A stretch of DNA of 64,000 nt from Agromyces aureus (GCF_001660485.1 NZ_CP013979.1:3968001-4032000), one strand, 5' to 3'; positions 25,524 through 35,354 are shown, numbered from the stretch's first letter. A program made the numbers and translations. The notes: generated by a model not told the origin, from the sequence alone.

Positions 25524-26057
25524 TCAGTACTGCAGCAACGAGAACGTCTCGTAGCGGTCGTCGAGCGCCGCGCGACCGCCGAGGTCGACGAGCTCGATCG
25601 CGACCGAGATGCCCGCGACCTGCCATCCTGCGCGCTCGACGAGTCTGGCGGCGGCGGCGACCGTTCCTCCGGTGGCCAGCACGTCGTCGACGATGAGCAC
25701 GCGCGTGCCCGGCGGCAGCTCGCCCTCGTGCACCTCGAGCGCTGCGGTGCCGTACTCGAGCGCGTACTCCTCGCGCAGCACCTTGCGCGGCAGCTTGCCC
25801 GCCTTGCGCACGGGCAGCACAGCGGCACCGCTCAGCACCGACGCGGCCCCGGCGAGCAGGAATCCGCGCGCCTCGACACCGGCGAGCACGTCGAAGCCAC
25901 CCGCGAAGGGCTCGGTCAGCGCCTCGGACAGGGCATGGAAGGCAGGACCGTCGGCGAAGACGGGCGTCAGGTCGCGGAAGAGGATGCCCGGCTCGGGGAA
26001 GTCGGGAATCGTCGCCAGATGCGATTCGACGAGCGTGCGTACGTCGTGTTCGGTCAC
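25524..26057 (-). CDS. apt: Adenine phosphoribosyltransferase
   Basis: 177 residues, purine salvage: adenine + PRPP to AMP + PPi. The PRPP-binding motif VLIVDDVLATGGT is intact, and GVEARGFLLAGAAS, GKLPRKVLREEYALEYGT and the N-terminal FPEPGILFRDLTPV are typical. The GTG start has TACCCT 6 nt upstream and no Shine-Dalgarno, so it is probably leaderless. Its position within the split purine cluster may be coincidence or reflect shared function. Confidence 0.96.
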   Translation of the reverse strand: MTEHDVRTLVESHLATIPDFPEPGILFRDLTPVFADGPAFHALSEALTEPFAGGFDVLAGVEARGFLLAGAASVLSGAAVLPVRKAGKLPRKVLREEYALEYGTAALEVHEGELPPGTRVLIVDDVLATGGTVAAAARLVERAGWQVAGISVAIELVDLGGRAALDDRYETFSLLQY

Positions 26058-26148
26058 CGGTCAAGGGTACGCGCTCGATCAATCGTTCGGCTGAGGCATC
26101 CCCTCAGGCCCTGATGACACGATGGAAGGACCACACCCGAGGAGCATC

Positions 26149-26610
26149 GTGTCACCGAAACGCCTGTACCGAACGTTCGCCATCGCCGAGGCGATCACCT
26201 GGACGCTGCTGATCGCGGGCATGGTGCTGAAGTACGGGTTCGGCGTCGACCTCGCCGTGACCATCGGCGGGGGCATCCACGGGTTCGTGTTCCTCGCCTA
26301 CGCCGTGATCGCCGTCGTCGTCGGCGTGAACCAGCGCTGGAACCTCGGGCGCATCGCGTTCGCCCTCCTCACGGCGATCGTGCCCTACGCGACGATCCCG
26401 TTCGAGCTGTGGCTCGTGCGTCGCGGCCACCTCGAGGGCGACTGGCGCCGCGAGGCCGGCGAGCACCCCGCCGACGGCTCGTCCCCGAACCGCGTGCTGC
26501 GACTCGTGCTCGCGCGCCCGGTGATCTCGATCGCGGTCGGCGTCGTCGCCGTCGCGGCCGCGTTCACCGTGCTGCTCATGATCGGCCCGCCCGGCGGCGG
26601 CACGGCCTGA
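26149..26610 (+). CDS. DUF3817-family integral membrane protein
   Basis: 153 residues from GTG 26149, with GAGGAG just upstream; a longer reading from 26122 is less likely. The DUF3817 core is visible: YRTFAIAEAITWTLLIAGMVLKYGFG, IGGGIHGFVFLAYAVIAVVVGVNQRWN and VPYATIPFELWLVRRGHLEGDWR. A fourth hydrophobic segment closes the protein. Related proteins in actinobacteria are small membrane proteins of unknown function. Convergent with an MFS gene, 10 bp apart. Confidence 0.85.
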   Translation: MSPKRLYRTFAIAEAITWTLLIAGMVLKYGFGVDLAVTIGGGIHGFVFLAYAVIAVVVGVNQRWNLGRIAFALLTAIVPYATIPFELWLVRRGHLEGDWRREAGEHPADGSSPNRVLRLVLARPVISIAVGVVAVAAAFTVLLMIGPPGGGTA

Positions 26611-26620
26611 CGCCCGCGAC

Positions 26621-27820
26621 CTAGCGGCCGGCGCGGTTGACGAGCGCCGTCCAGACGAGCGCCGTCGTCGCGCACGCGAACAGGCCGACGAGCACCCACG
26701 GCAGCGCGGCGAGGCCGATGACACCGTAGAGGGCCGCGCCGAGCAGCGCGCCTCCGCCGATGCCCGTGTTGAACGCGGTCGTGTAGAAGGACGCCGCGGC
26801 ATCGCGGATCTTCGCCGAGGCCGAGTGCAGCAGCCGCGTGTTCAGCATGGTCGGCAGGGCGCCGAATGCCGTGCCGAAGAGCAGGAACGCGGCGATCGAG
26901 ACGACCGGCACCTCGGGGAACGCGGCGAGCCCGGCCGCGCCGATCGCCGTGGCGACCATGGCCACGACGAGGCCGATCGTCGGGCGGCGCCCGAGCACGA
27001 CGCCCGCGAGCACCAGGCCCACCGCGCCGGCGATGCCGTAGGCCAGCAGCATCGGGCTGATCGAGCTCGACGGCAGCCCCATGACGTCGGTCATGTACGG
27101 CGCGACGTAGGTGTAGAAGCTGTACATGCCGATCATGGCGGTCGCCGTGATGAGGCAGACGACGATCACCGGCACGAACGTGGGGTCCTTGCGCACCCGC
27201 ACGGGCGCGGCATCCGCTTCACCGGCGTGGTGGCGCACGGGCGGCAGGAACCGCCACACGAGCAGGGCGCCGAGCAGCGTCAGCGCGCCCATGGCCGCGA
27301 ACGCGGTGCGCCAGCCGAGCGCCTGCCCGAGCGCGGTGCCGAGCGGAACGCCGAGCACGAAGGCCGCCGAACCGCCCGCGACCGTGAGCGACACGGCGCG
27401 CGCGAGCTGCTCCTTCGGCACGAGGTGGCCGGCGTACGCGCCGACGACCGACCAGAACACGCCGTGGGCCGCACCGCCCAGCACGCGCGTGGCCAGCACG
27501 GTCGCGTAGTTCGGGGCGAGTGCCGTGAGCACGCAGCTGAGCGCGAGCACGGCGAGCGTGATCACGATGAGGCGGCGACGGCCGACGCGCTTGGTGAGGC
27601 TCGAGAGCGGCACCGTGAGCACCACGACGGTGCCGGCGAACACGGTGACGAGCAGGCCGACGAGCGGCTCGCCGACCCCGAGCTCGCGGCTCATGTCGGG
27701 CAGCAGCCCGGTCGGGAGCATCTCGATCGTGACCGAGAGGAAGACGGCGGCGGCGAGCGTGATGAGCCCGAGCCACGGGAACGGCGGCGCAGGATGCACC
27801 GTGGGAATCGAGGAGGTCAT
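26621..27820 (-). CDS. MFS exporter, DHA1 (AraJ-like) family
   Basis: 399 residues and 12 predicted membrane helices. Landmarks are the early [31 protein letters not shown], motif A-like [15 protein letters not shown] and [26 protein letters not shown], the last being typical of AraJ/sugar-efflux and chloramphenicol-efflux type DHA1 proteins. The start at 27820 is preferred; upstream readings are Arg-rich and unsupported. It likely exports sugars or drugs; the substrate is unknown. Transcribed divergently from purL. Confidence 0.9.
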   Translation of the reverse strand: MTSSIPTVHPAPPFPWLGLITLAAAVFLSVTIEMLPTGLLPDMSRELGVGEPLVGLLVTVFAGTVVVLTVPLSSLTKRVGRRRLIVITLAVLALSCVLTALAPNYATVLATRVLGGAAHGVFWSVVGAYAGHLVPKEQLARAVSLTVAGGSAAFVLGVPLGTALGQALGWRTAFAAMGALTLLGALLVWRFLPPVRHHAGEADAAPVRVRKDPTFVPVIVVCLITATAMIGMYSFYTYVAPYMTDVMGLPSSSISPMLLAYGIAGAVGLVLAGVVLGRRPTIGLVVAMVATAIGAAGLAAFPEVPVVSIAAFLLFGTAFGALPTMLNTRLLHSASAKIRDAAASFYTTAFNTGIGGGALLGAALYGVIGLAALPWVLVGLFACATTALVWTALVNRAGR

Positions 27821-28139
27821 GTGGAGTACCTGGACGAACGTCGCTCGTGGTGGCGCGGGCGGGGCTCCGCAAGTGCGCGAACGGCCACGAGGAGTGCGCG
27901 CCGATGTGCGCGCCCAGGGCCGACGGGATCCGACGACCACGACCATTCTACCGAGCGGATGCTGCGGGCGGGCCGAGTGCGGGCGGAGGCGTTGGGCGGC
28001 GGCGGGTCTCGAGACGCGTCGACTTCGTCGGCGCTCCTCGACCGGCGGTGGTCGGTATGCGCGGACAAGTAGACTGGGCGGGTCAGGCATCCGCCCGCGG
28101 CATCCGCTCGCTCGCCGCCCATCTTGGAGCTCGCCACTC
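27821..28139. other. 319-bp divergent intergenic region without a gene
   Basis: This gap separates the MFS gene and purL. It holds one unit of the dispersed palindromic repeat (28007-28045) and a -10-like TAGACT (28070-28075) that would give purL a leader of about 60 nt. Within that leader GGCATCCGCCCGCGGCATCC can form a weak hairpin. Short readings across the gap look like shadows; no convincing coding signal was seen. Confidence 0.6.
28007..28045 (+). repeat. Dispersed palindromic repeat unit
   Basis: It starts GGTCTCGAGACGCGTCGACT and ends CTCCTCGACC, followed by GGCGG. It matches the 13075 and 52958 copies in both halves, with a different centre. It lies in the purL upstream region. Confidence 0.75.
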
Positions 28140-30473
28140 GTGACCATCAACACCTCCGAAATCATCGCCGCCCCGACGACTGCGGTGCTCGACACCGTCG
28201 ACGTCGCCGCCGCCACTCCCGAGAAGGAGCAGCCGTACGCCGCGCTGGGCCTGAAGCCCGACGAGTACGAGCGCATCCGCAACATCCTCGGCCGGCGCCC
28301 CACGAGCGCCGAGCTCGCGATGTACTCGGTCATGTGGAGCGAGCACTGCTCCTACAAGTCGTCGAAGATCTACCTGCGCCAGTTCGGCAAGAAGGTCACG
28401 CCCGCCATGAAGCAGCACCTCATGGTCGGCATGGGCGAGAACGCCGGCGTGCTCGACATCGGCGAGGGCTGGGCCGTCACGTTCAAGATCGAGTCGCATA
28501 ACCACCCCTCGTACATCGAGCCGTTCCAGGGTGCCGCGACCGGCGTCGGCGGCATCGTGCGCGACATCATCTCGATGGGCGCGCGCCCCGTGGCCGTCAT
28601 GGACGCCCTGCGCTTCGGCGCCATCGACCACCCCGACACCGCGCGCGTCGTGCACGGCGTCGTCTCGGGCATCAGCTTCTACGGCAACTGCCTCGGCCTG
28701 CCGAACATCGGCGGCGAGACCTGGTTCGACTCGGTCTACCAGGCCAACCCGCTCGTGAACGCCCTCGCCGTCGGCGTGCTGCGCCATGAAGACCTGCACC
28801 TGGCGAACGCCAAGGGCGCGGGCAACAAGGTCGTGCTCTTCGGCGCCCGCACGGGCGGCGACGGCATCGGCGGCGCGTCGATCCTCGCGTCCGACACGTT
28901 CGCCGAGGGCGGCCCGACCAAGCGCCCGTCGGTGCAGGTCGGCGACCCGTTCGCCGAGAAGGTGCTCATCGAGTGCTGCCTCGAGCTGTTCCAGGGCGAC
29001 CTCGTCGAGGGCATTCAAGACCTCGGCGCCGCCGGCATCTCGTGCGCCACGTCGGAGCTCGCGTCCAACGGCGACGGCGGCATGGCCATCGTGCTCGACG
29101 ACGTGCTGCTGCGCGACCCCACGCTCACGCCCGAAGAGATCCTGATGAGCGAGAGCCAGGAGCGCATGATGGCCATCGTGCGCCCCGAGAAGCTCGACGG
29201 CTTCCTCGAGGTCGTCAAGAAGTGGGATGTCGAGACCAGCGTGCTCGGCGAGGTCACCGACACCGGCCGCCTCAGCATCATGTGGCACGGCCAGGAGATC
29301 GTGAACGTCGACCCGCGCACCGTCGCCGTCGACGGCCCCGTCTACGAGCGCCCCGTCGCCTACCCCACCTGGATCGACGCGCTGCAGGCCGACACGGCCG
29401 CTCGCCTGGAGCGCCCCGCGACGCCCGACGAGATCCGCGAGCAGTTCCTGCAGCTCGTCGGCTCGGCGAACCAGGCCGACGCCGCGTGGGTCACGAACCA
29501 GTACGACTCCTACGTGCTCGGCAACACGGCGCTCGGCGCACCCGACGACGCCGGCATGATCCGCGTCGACGAGGAGTCGGGGCTCGGCGTCTCGGTCGCG
29601 ACCGACGCCAACGGCCGCTACTCGTACCTCGACCCTCGCCAGGGCGCGAAGCTCGCGCTGGCCGAGGCGTACCGCAACGTCGCCGTCACCGGCGCCAAGC
29701 CCATGGGCGTCAGCGACTGCCTGAACTTCGGCTCCCCCGAGAACCCCGAGGTCATGTGGCAGTTCTCCGAGACCGTCGAAGGTCTCAGTGACGGATGTCT
29801 CGAGCTCGGCATTCCCGTCACGGGCGGCAACGTCAGCTTCTACAACCAGACCGGCGACGTGCCGATCCACCCGACGCCGGTCATCGCCGTGCTCGGTGTG
29901 ATCGACGACGTCGCGCGCCGCATCCCCAGCGGATGGCAGGACGACGGTCACAACATCTACCTCCTCGGCGACACCGCTCTCGAGCTCGACGGCTCCGCGT
30001 GGGCCGGCACCGTGCACGGCCACCTCGGCGGACGCCCGCCGGCCGTCGACCTCGCCGGCGAGAAAGTGCTCGGCGAACTGCTCGCCGCGGCGGCGCTCGA
30101 AGGCCTCATCGACTCGGCGCACGACCTCAGCGACGGCGGCCTCGCGATCGCCCTGGCCGAGGCGGTCAACCGCTTCGGCATCGGCGCCCGCGTATTCCTC
30201 GGCGAGGTCGCGGCCGACGCCGGCATCGACCTCGCGACCGCGCTCTTCTCGGAGTCGGCCGGTCGCGTGATCGTGACGGTGCCCCGCGAAGACGACGTGA
30301 AGTTCCGCGGACTCTGCGACGGTCGCGGCTACCCCGTGCGCCGCATCGGCGTGACGGATGCCTCGTCCCGGTCGCTCGAGGTGCAGGACGCCTTCACCGT
30401 GACGATCGACGAGCTGCGCGGCATCAACCGCGCGCCCCTCGCCGACGCGTTCGGCCCCATCGTCGGATACTGA
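28140..30473 (+). CDS. purL: Phosphoribosylformylglycinamidine synthase subunit PurL
   Basis: 777 residues, the small-type bacterial PurL that works with separate PurS and PurQ. It converts FGAR to FGAM with ATP and ammonia. Landmarks are [66 protein letters not shown] and [13 protein letters not shown]. The start is a GTG at 28140 with GGAG 11 nt upstream; the N-terminal 30 residues before PYAALGL are Ala/Thr-rich and variable in the family. It is the last of the split pur genes on this strand. Confidence 0.97.
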   Translation: MTINTSEIIAAPTTAVLDTVDVAAATPEKEQPYAALGLKPDEYERIRNILGRRPTSAELAMYSVMWSEHCSYKSSKIYLRQFGKKVTPAMKQHLMVGMGENAGVLDIGEGWAVTFKIESHNHPSYIEPFQGAATGVGGIVRDIISMGARPVAVMDALRFGAIDHPDTARVVHGVVSGISFYGNCLGLPNIGGETWFDSVYQANPLVNALAVGVLRHEDLHLANAKGAGNKVVLFGARTGGDGIGGASILASDTFAEGGPTKRPSVQVGDPFAEKVLIECCLELFQGDLVEGIQDLGAAGISCATSELASNGDGGMAIVLDDVLLRDPTLTPEEILMSESQERMMAIVRPEKLDGFLEVVKKWDVETSVLGEVTDTGRLSIMWHGQEIVNVDPRTVAVDGPVYERPVAYPTWIDALQADTAARLERPATPDEIREQFLQLVGSANQADAAWVTNQYDSYVLGNTALGAPDDAGMIRVDEESGLGVSVATDANGRYSYLDPRQGAKLALAEAYRNVAVTGAKPMGVSDCLNFGSPENPEVMWQFSETVEGLSDGCLELGIPVTGGNVSFYNQTGDVPIHPTPVIAVLGVIDDVARRIPSGWQDDGHNIYLLGDTALELDGSAWAGTVHGHLGGRPPAVDLAGEKVLGELLAAAALEGLIDSAHDLSDGGLAIALAEAVNRFGIGARVFLGEVAADAGIDLATALFSESAGRVIVTVPREDDVKFRGLCDGRGYPVRRIGVTDASSRSLEVQDAFTVTIDELRGINRAPLADAFGPIVGY

Positions 30474-30483
30474 GCCGACGCGC

Positions 30484-31473
30484 ATGACCATCGGCCGTGG
30501 GCGGCAGGCGTACTCCGACGAGTACGCGGCCGCGCACGGCCGTTTCAGCGTGATCCCAGCGGGCTACATCTTCCTGCTCGAGGGGTCGCGCGTGCTGCTG
30601 CAGCTGCGCTCGGGCACCGGCTACTACGACGGCTGGTGGGGCGCCTCGGCTGCCGGTCACGTCGACGCGGGCGAGTCGGTCGTGCGTGGCACGCTGCGCG
30701 AGGCGGCCGAAGAGATCGGCGTCAGTGTCGATCCCGCCGATCTCGTGCCGCTCACCACCATGCACCGCACGGGCCCCACCTCGGCGACGGTCGAGCAGCG
30801 CGTCGACTTCTTCTTCGCCTGCCGCTCATGGGCGGGCGAGCCCCGGCTGCTCGAGACCACCGCATCCGACCTGCGCTGGTTCGAGCTCGACGACCTGCCC
30901 GAGAACGTCGTGCATCACGAGCGGTTCGTGCTCGAGGGCGTCGCGGCGGGCGACCTGGCGCCGATCACGGCCTTCGGGTTCGCACCGGGCAGCGGACGCG
31001 ACGCGGCATCCGATGCCGTCGCCCGAGCAGTCGACCGCGCGGATGCCGCGGACGAGGGCATCTCGTACGGCACCGCGACCCGCGACGACATCGGCGGGCT
31101 GATCGCGTTCTGGCAGGTCGCCGGCGAGAACGACGGCCGCCCGGTCGACACCCCCGACGCCGTGGCCCGCCAGCTCGAACGCGACCCCGACGCGCTCATC
31201 GTCGCGCGAGCCGAAGGACGTATCGTCGGCACCGTGATCGCCGGCTACGACGGCTGGCGCGCACATCTGTACCGGCTCGCCGTGCTGCCGTCGCACCGAC
31301 GACGAGGCATCGCGCGCGAGCTCATGCGACGCGCCGAGGCACGACTCGCGGCGTTCGGCGTGAGCCGCATCGACGCCATGGTGCTCGAGCACAACGAGCT
31401 CGGGCAGTCGCTCTGGTCCTCGCTCGGCTACACGCAGCAGTCCGACTGGCGCCGTTGGGTGCGAGGCGTCTGA
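30484..31473 (+). CDS. Nudix hydrolase - GNAT acetyltransferase fusion
   Basis: 329 residues. The N-terminal half (about 20-165) is a Nudix domain with a complete box: GHVDAGESVVRGTLREAAEEIGV fits Gx5Ex7REUxEExGU. The C-terminal half (about 185-328) is a GNAT domain: TATRDDIGGLIAFW, DALIVARAEGRIVGTVIAGYD, then the acetyl-CoA loop LAVLPSHRRRGIARELM and EHNELGQSLWSSLGY. The Nudix part would hydrolyse a nucleoside-diphosphate-linked compound and the GNAT part would acetylate an amine. Whether both act in one pathway is unknown. It starts 10 bp after purL, so may be co-transcribed, and its stop overlaps the next ATG. Confidence 0.9.
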   Translation: MTIGRGRQAYSDEYAAAHGRFSVIPAGYIFLLEGSRVLLQLRSGTGYYDGWWGASAAGHVDAGESVVRGTLREAAEEIGVSVDPADLVPLTTMHRTGPTSATVEQRVDFFFACRSWAGEPRLLETTASDLRWFELDDLPENVVHHERFVLEGVAAGDLAPITAFGFAPGSGRDAASDAVARAVDRADAADEGISYGTATRDDIGGLIAFWQVAGENDGRPVDTPDAVARQLERDPDALIVARAEGRIVGTVIAGYDGWRAHLYRLAVLPSHRRRGIARELMRRAEARLAAFGVSRIDAMVLEHNELGQSLWSSLGYTQQSDWRRWVRGV

Positions 31474-31730
31474 TGGGCGGCATGGAGGTGATCATCGGCG
31501 GCCTCACGGCGCTGTTCGTGCTCGCGATCGTCATCGGCATGACGGTGCGCGCGGTGCGCGCCGAGCGCGGCCAGCGCCTGCGCGCGGCCTTCGGCCCGCT
31601 CATGGGCTCGCTCGAGATCCACCAGGAGCTGCACACCGGGCAGAAGGGCCTGCAGGACTCGGTGATCGAGTCGATCCAGGCCAGTGAGGTGCGTCCGTCG
31701 CGTACCGACGGCGACCCCGAGCGCGACTGA
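31473..31730 (+). CDS. Small single-TM hypothetical protein
   Basis: 85 residues. ATG overlaps the TGA of the Nudix-GNAT gene by one base (TGATG), implying translational coupling. One N-terminal membrane helix (VIIGGLTALFVLAIVIGMTVRAV) is followed by a soluble, charged segment (RAAFGPLMGSLEIHQELHTGQKGLQDSVIESIQ). No family recognised. It is convergent with the following minus-strand pair, 8 bp apart. Confidence 0.65.
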   Translation: MGGMEVIIGGLTALFVLAIVIGMTVRAVRAERGQRLRAAFGPLMGSLEIHQELHTGQKGLQDSVIESIQASEVRPSRTDGDPERD

Positions 31731-31738
31731 CGTTCGCC

Positions 31739-32329
31739 TCAGGCGCGCTCGGGCGGGTGCGCGAGCAGGCCGACGCGGTCGGCGAGGTACCGCTCGAACG
31801 GGCTGAGCGCATCGGGCTGCGCGGGACTCCAGCGCACGAACACCTCGCCGTCTCGAACGACGAGGGGGCCGGATGTCGCATCGCGGGCGAGCGCGTCGAA
31901 GTCGACCGGGCTCGCGTCGAACGCGACCGTCTCGCCCTCGTGGATGCCGCCCTTCACCGCGGCCGCGCGGAGCGCCCGCTGCTCGGCGACCGATTCCGAC
32001 GTGATGCTCTTGCGCGCCGCACGCTCGGCGCGCACCACGCGCCCGGTGTCCCATGCGCCGCCATCCTCGTCGAGCAGCAGCACCCCGAGGCGCCAGACCC
32101 GGCCGACGGGCGTCATGCGCGCGGCACGGGGAATGCCGAGCACGCGTCGCTCGGGCACGAGCTCGGCGAGCGTCTCCTGGCGCGCTCCGGCGCTGCGCAG
32201 CTCGGCGACCGCGTCGGCCACGAGACGGCGCGCACCCGCTGCGGCTGCGATTGCGGCGGCCGATACCGGTGCGGTTGCCGCGGCATCCGTCATCGAGGCG
32301 GGCTTCTCGGACCCAGCGGCATCCGTCAT
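31739..32329 (-). CDS. Hypothetical protein, second gene of a coupled pair
   Basis: 196 residues and no recognised family. An Ala-rich N-terminus (about 45 residues) precedes a conserved-looking core: LAELVPERRVLGIPRAARMTPVGRVWRLGVLLLDEDGGAWDTGRVVRAERAARKSITSES, then a compact domain with DASPVDFDALARDATSGPLVVRDGEVFVRWSP. No signal peptide. Start ATG 32329 overlaps the stop of the upstream gene (ATGA). An in-frame ATG at residue 13 is an alternative. Function unknown; the coupling suggests a joint role with the upstream gene product. Confidence 0.65.
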   Translation of the reverse strand: MTDAAGSEKPASMTDAAATAPVSAAAIAAAAGARRLVADAVAELRSAGARQETLAELVPERRVLGIPRAARMTPVGRVWRLGVLLLDEDGGAWDTGRVVRAERAARKSITSESVAEQRALRAAAVKGGIHEGETVAFDASPVDFDALARDATSGPLVVRDGEVFVRWSPAQPDALSPFERYLADRVGLLAHPPERA

Positions 32330-32745
32330 CGCGACCTGCCGACGAGCTCGCGCACGGCCAGTCCGTAGGCCTCGGCCACCTCGGGATGCTCGAACCGCAG
32401 TCGCTCGCCGCCGAGTTCGATCTCGACCTCGAAGGCGTCGTCGAGGCGCGTCAGCGAGCGGAACGTCGACCGCAGCAGTTCTCGCAACTGGTCTTCGCGG
32501 GGCAGCCACACGGCGTCGACGAGCGAGACCGAGTCGAGCGCCCACTCGGTCGTGCCGTTGAAGGCGAGCACCGTGCCCGTGGGGTGGCGTCGCGCCTCGA
32601 TCGTCATCTCGCTCACGGTGAAGACGTCGGCCTCGGCCTCGGCCTCGACGTCGCTCGGCAGGTCGAGCTGGAACCGGTCGCCCGAGAGCGGATGCCACAC
32701 GAGTCCGGCTTCGCGGAGGGCGAGGGCGAGCTCTCGGCTGATCAT
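32326..32745 (-). CDS. Hypothetical protein, first gene of a coupled pair
   Basis: 139 residues from ATG 32745. An N-terminal MISRELALALREAGLVWHPLSGDRFQLDLP is followed by alternating strands (VFTVSEMTIEARRHPTGTVLAFNGTTEWALDSV) and a helical end. It looks like a compact cytoplasmic alpha/beta protein, and no motif for catalysis is seen. The stop overlaps the next gene's start, giving a two-gene operon. An upstream extension to 32793 is not supported by a Shine-Dalgarno. Confidence 0.65.
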   Translation of the reverse strand: MISRELALALREAGLVWHPLSGDRFQLDLPSDVEAEAEADVFTVSEMTIEARRHPTGTVLAFNGTTEWALDSVSLVDAVWLPREDQLRELLRSTFRSLTRLDDAFEVEIELGGERLRFEHPEVAEAYGLAVRELVGRSR

Positions 32746-32871
32746 GTCTCCATCGTGCCCCGAACCGGCCACTTCGTCACGCACCCGGCCCACGATCTGG
32801 TGAGGCTCCCGCCGGGTCCAGGGTTCGGGGCGTCCCCCAACATTCCCTCGAACCGTCCCCGGCGGGAGCAG

Positions 32872-34032
32872 CTAGGGGGCGGCTCGTCGCCCGGGGGCGA
32901 CGCCGACCCTGATGTGCCGACCCGACGCGGCCTCTTCGAGCGCGTGGTCGAGCTTGGCGAGCGCGTGGGTCGACCCCACGAGCTCATCGAGAGGCAGGGT
33001 GCGCCAGGACCGCTCGAGGAACGCGACCGCGCGCTCGAGGTGGCGGGCGTCGTAGTTGTGCACGCCCGTGATGCTCGCGAGCCGCCGCACGAGCGATTCG
33101 GGGTCGATGCAGAGCTCGCCGCCGCTCGTGACGCTGCCGACCAGCACGACCACGCCGCCGACGCCCACCTTCGCGACGGCCGTGCGCACGCCCGCCGCCA
33201 CCCCGGAGGCCTCGATCGAGACGAGCACCTCGCGCATGTCCGTGCCGATCGCGGCGGCCAGTACGGACTCGAGCCGCTCGGCTCCGTCGGCCCGGGCGCG
33301 CGGGTCGGCGCTCAGGGCACCGAGGCGCCGCGCGAACTCGCGCCGCGAGGCATCCGGCTCGGAGACGATCACGGTCGCACCGGCTTCGAGCGCGAGGGCT
33401 GCGGCGGTGAGCCCGATCATGCCGCCGCCGGTGATGAGCACGAGGGCGCCGTCGAGATCCACCCGAGCGGATGCCTCGGCCAGCGCCGCGACCGCGGTTG
33501 CCGTCGCGCACGAGGCGGGTGCCGCCACGACCGCGGGCAGGTCCTCCGAGATGCGCACGATCGCGGTGCCGGCGCGCAGCTGCACGTGCGTGGCGAATCC
33601 GCCCGAGAGCTCCCAGCCCCGGTGCACGCGCTCGTGGCCGTACTTCGCGAGCGTGCGGCACTTCTGCGTGAGTCCGCGGCGGCAGCGGTCGCACGTGCCG
33701 CAGCTCACGGTGACCGACCAGACGACGCGGTCGCCGAGTTCGAGGGGCGTGCCGTCGCTGCGCACGGCTCCGGCGCCGAGGGCGATCACGCGGCCGACCT
33801 GCTCGTGTCCGAGCACGAGCGGCGACCTGGCCGGGCGGTGACCGAGCACGGTGTGGATGTCGGATCCGCAGATCGTGGCGAGTTCGACCTCGACGAGGGC
33901 CTCGCCGTCGCAGAGGTGCACGCCGGGCACGGCGAGGGCGTCCTGCGCGCGCCCCGGCTCGTTCCAGACCATGGCGACGGGCGATGGCTTCACGATCACG
34001 TCGTGCTCGCTCCGGCGGTCGACAGTGTGCAT
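32872..34032 (-). CDS. Zinc-dependent alcohol dehydrogenase, phosphonate-associated (HpnZ-like) type
   Basis: 386 residues from ATG 34032. It is a medium-chain dehydrogenase: catalytic zinc site CGSDIHTVLG...GHEQVGRVIALG, a structural zinc cluster with four Cys (SCGTCDRCRRGLTQKC) and the cofactor loop ITGGGMIGL. The N-terminal MVWNEPGRAQDALAVPG and CGSDIHTVLGHRP resemble dehydrogenases found beside phosphonate-catabolism genes. No phosphonate genes are in this window, so the substrate remains open. It is monocistronic here. Confidence 0.88.
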   Translation of the reverse strand: MHTVDRRSEHDVIVKPSPVAMVWNEPGRAQDALAVPGVHLCDGEALVEVELATICGSDIHTVLGHRPARSPLVLGHEQVGRVIALGAGAVRSDGTPLELGDRVVWSVTVSCGTCDRCRRGLTQKCRTLAKYGHERVHRGWELSGGFATHVQLRAGTAIVRISEDLPAVVAAPASCATATAVAALAEASARVDLDGALVLITGGGMIGLTAAALALEAGATVIVSEPDASRREFARRLGALSADPRARADGAERLESVLAAAIGTDMREVLVSIEASGVAAGVRTAVAKVGVGGVVVLVGSVTSGGELCIDPESLVRRLASITGVHNYDARHLERAVAFLERSWRTLPLDELVGSTHALAKLDHALEEAASGRHIRVGVAPGRRAAP

Positions 34033-34191
34033 CGCGGTTGCCCGCCTCGCTCTCCTGGGCCGAGCGCCCGGTGCGAGCGCGTGCTGTGCGTTCCGGATTC
34101 CCACCGTAGGCAGCCGCCGCCAACGGCATCGGTCGGCTTGGTTACCGGCAGGTGAATGAGCTGCGGCCGCTGAGGTTCGGGCGCGCCCCGG

Positions 34192-34437
34192 TCAGCGGCG
34201 GATGCGGCCGGGGCCGAGCGCGGCGCCGAGCCCGAGCACGATGACGCCGACCACGAGGTAGCCGTAGCGCGCCGTGAGCAGTCCACCGAGCATCAGCAGT
34301 GCGCCGAGCACGACGACGATGCGCGAGAGTACGCGGCGCACGCCGGGGCGGGCGAAGGTGCGCGCGAACAGGCCGGTCGGCTCGGGTTGCGGCTCGCGCC
34401 GCGACCCGGGCTCGCGCCGCCGCTCGACCTCGCTCAT
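34192..34437 (-). CDS. Small membrane protein
   Basis: 81 residues. A charged N-terminus (SEVERRREPGSRREPQPEP) precedes two adjacent hydrophobic helices (VLSRIVVVLGALLMLGGLLTARYGYLVVGVIVLGLGAAL) and a basic end. No family recognised. Its ATG at 34437 overlaps the stop of the upstream SDR gene (ATGA), so it is the third gene of a chorismate mutase-SDR operon. Confidence 0.65.
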   Translation of the reverse strand: MSEVERRREPGSRREPQPEPTGLFARTFARPGVRRVLSRIVVVLGALLMLGGLLTARYGYLVVGVIVLGLGAALGPGRIRR

Positions 34438-35354
34438 GCGCCGACCGTGAACTCGCGACCCGTGGTCTCTTCGGCGAAGGTCCAGAACCGGGCGCCGAGC
34501 GCTGGGTCGTTCGAGACGCGCGTCGGCCGCTGCAGCGCGGGCTCGCCACGCGTCACGTGCTCGGGCCCCCAGAACTGACCGCCCGTGACATCCGGTGCCG
34601 TGAGGGCGTGCAGGGGAACCTCGGCGCCGCGGTGCTTGCCCTGCGTCCACGCCGCCTGCAGTGCGTCGACGAAGCGGTCACGACGGCTCGGCTCGTTGAC
34701 GCCGGGCACGGTGGGGGTTCGTCCGCTGATCGAGTACCCGGGGTGCGCCACCACGCTCGAGACGGCGACGCCTGAGGCGCGGAGGCGCCGGTCGAGCTCG
34801 AAGCCGAGCATCTGCGACGCGATCTTCGACTGGGCGTACGCACGCCAGGGGTGGTAGCCGTGCTCGAGCTGCAGGTCGCTCAGGCGGAACGTCGAGAGCC
34901 GGGTCGACAGCGAGCCGAGCAGCACGACGCGCGCACCGAGCGCGAGGTGCGGCACGAGCCGGGAGAGCAGCGTGAAGTGGCCGAGCACGTTGGTCGCCAG
35001 CACGAGCTCGTCGCCGTCGACCGAGAGCTCGCGCGTGCGAGGCGTGTGCACCATGCCGGCGTTGGCGACGATGCCGTCGAACGGCTCCACCCCCAGCAGG
35101 GCATCGGTCGCGCGCAGCACCGACGCCTGCGACGACGTGTCGAGCACGATGGCCTCGACGGATGCCGCGGGCCTGGCCTCGCGGATCGCCGCACGCGCGG
35201 CGTCGAGCCGTTCGGCGCTGCGCCCGGCGAGCACGACGTGCGCGCCCGCGGCCGCGAGCCGTGCAGCGGTGAAGAACCCGAGTCCGCGGTTCGCACCGGT
35301 GACGACGTAGCGGCGCCCCGCCTGCTGCGGGAGCGCAAGCGGGTACCAGCTCAT
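34434..35354 (-). CDS. Short-chain dehydrogenase/reductase
   Basis: 306 residues from ATG 35354. The cofactor loop TGANRGLGFFTA, the NAG motif (IVANAGM), the catalytic Ser (VVLLGSLST) and YAQSK are all intact. The C-terminal extension with SRRDRFVDALQAAWTQG and QFWGPEH resembles retinol dehydrogenase/WW-oxidoreductase-like SDRs. It likely uses NADP(H). The start overlaps the stop of the chorismate mutase gene and its stop overlaps the next start, so three genes are tightly coupled. The substrate is unknown. Confidence 0.9.
   Translation of the reverse strand: MSWYPLALPQQAGRRYVVTGANRGLGFFTAARLAAAGAHVVLAGRSAERLDAARAAIREARPAASVEAIVLDTSSQASVLRATDALLGVEPFDGIVANAGMVHTPRTRELSVDGDELVLATNVLGHFTLLSRLVPHLALGARVVLLGSLSTRLSTFRLSDLQLEHGYHPWRAYAQSKIASQMLGFELDRRLRASGVAVSSVVAHPGYSISGRTPTVPGVNEPSRRDRFVDALQAAWTQGKHRGAEVPLHALTAPDVTGGQFWGPEHVTRGEPALQRPTRVSNDPALGARFWTFAEETTGREFTVGA

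Noticed and set aside
28083..30491. An 802-codon minus-strand frame opposite purL
   Set aside because: Its composition is that of the complement of high-GC codons, with no motif, while purL is complete and well conserved.
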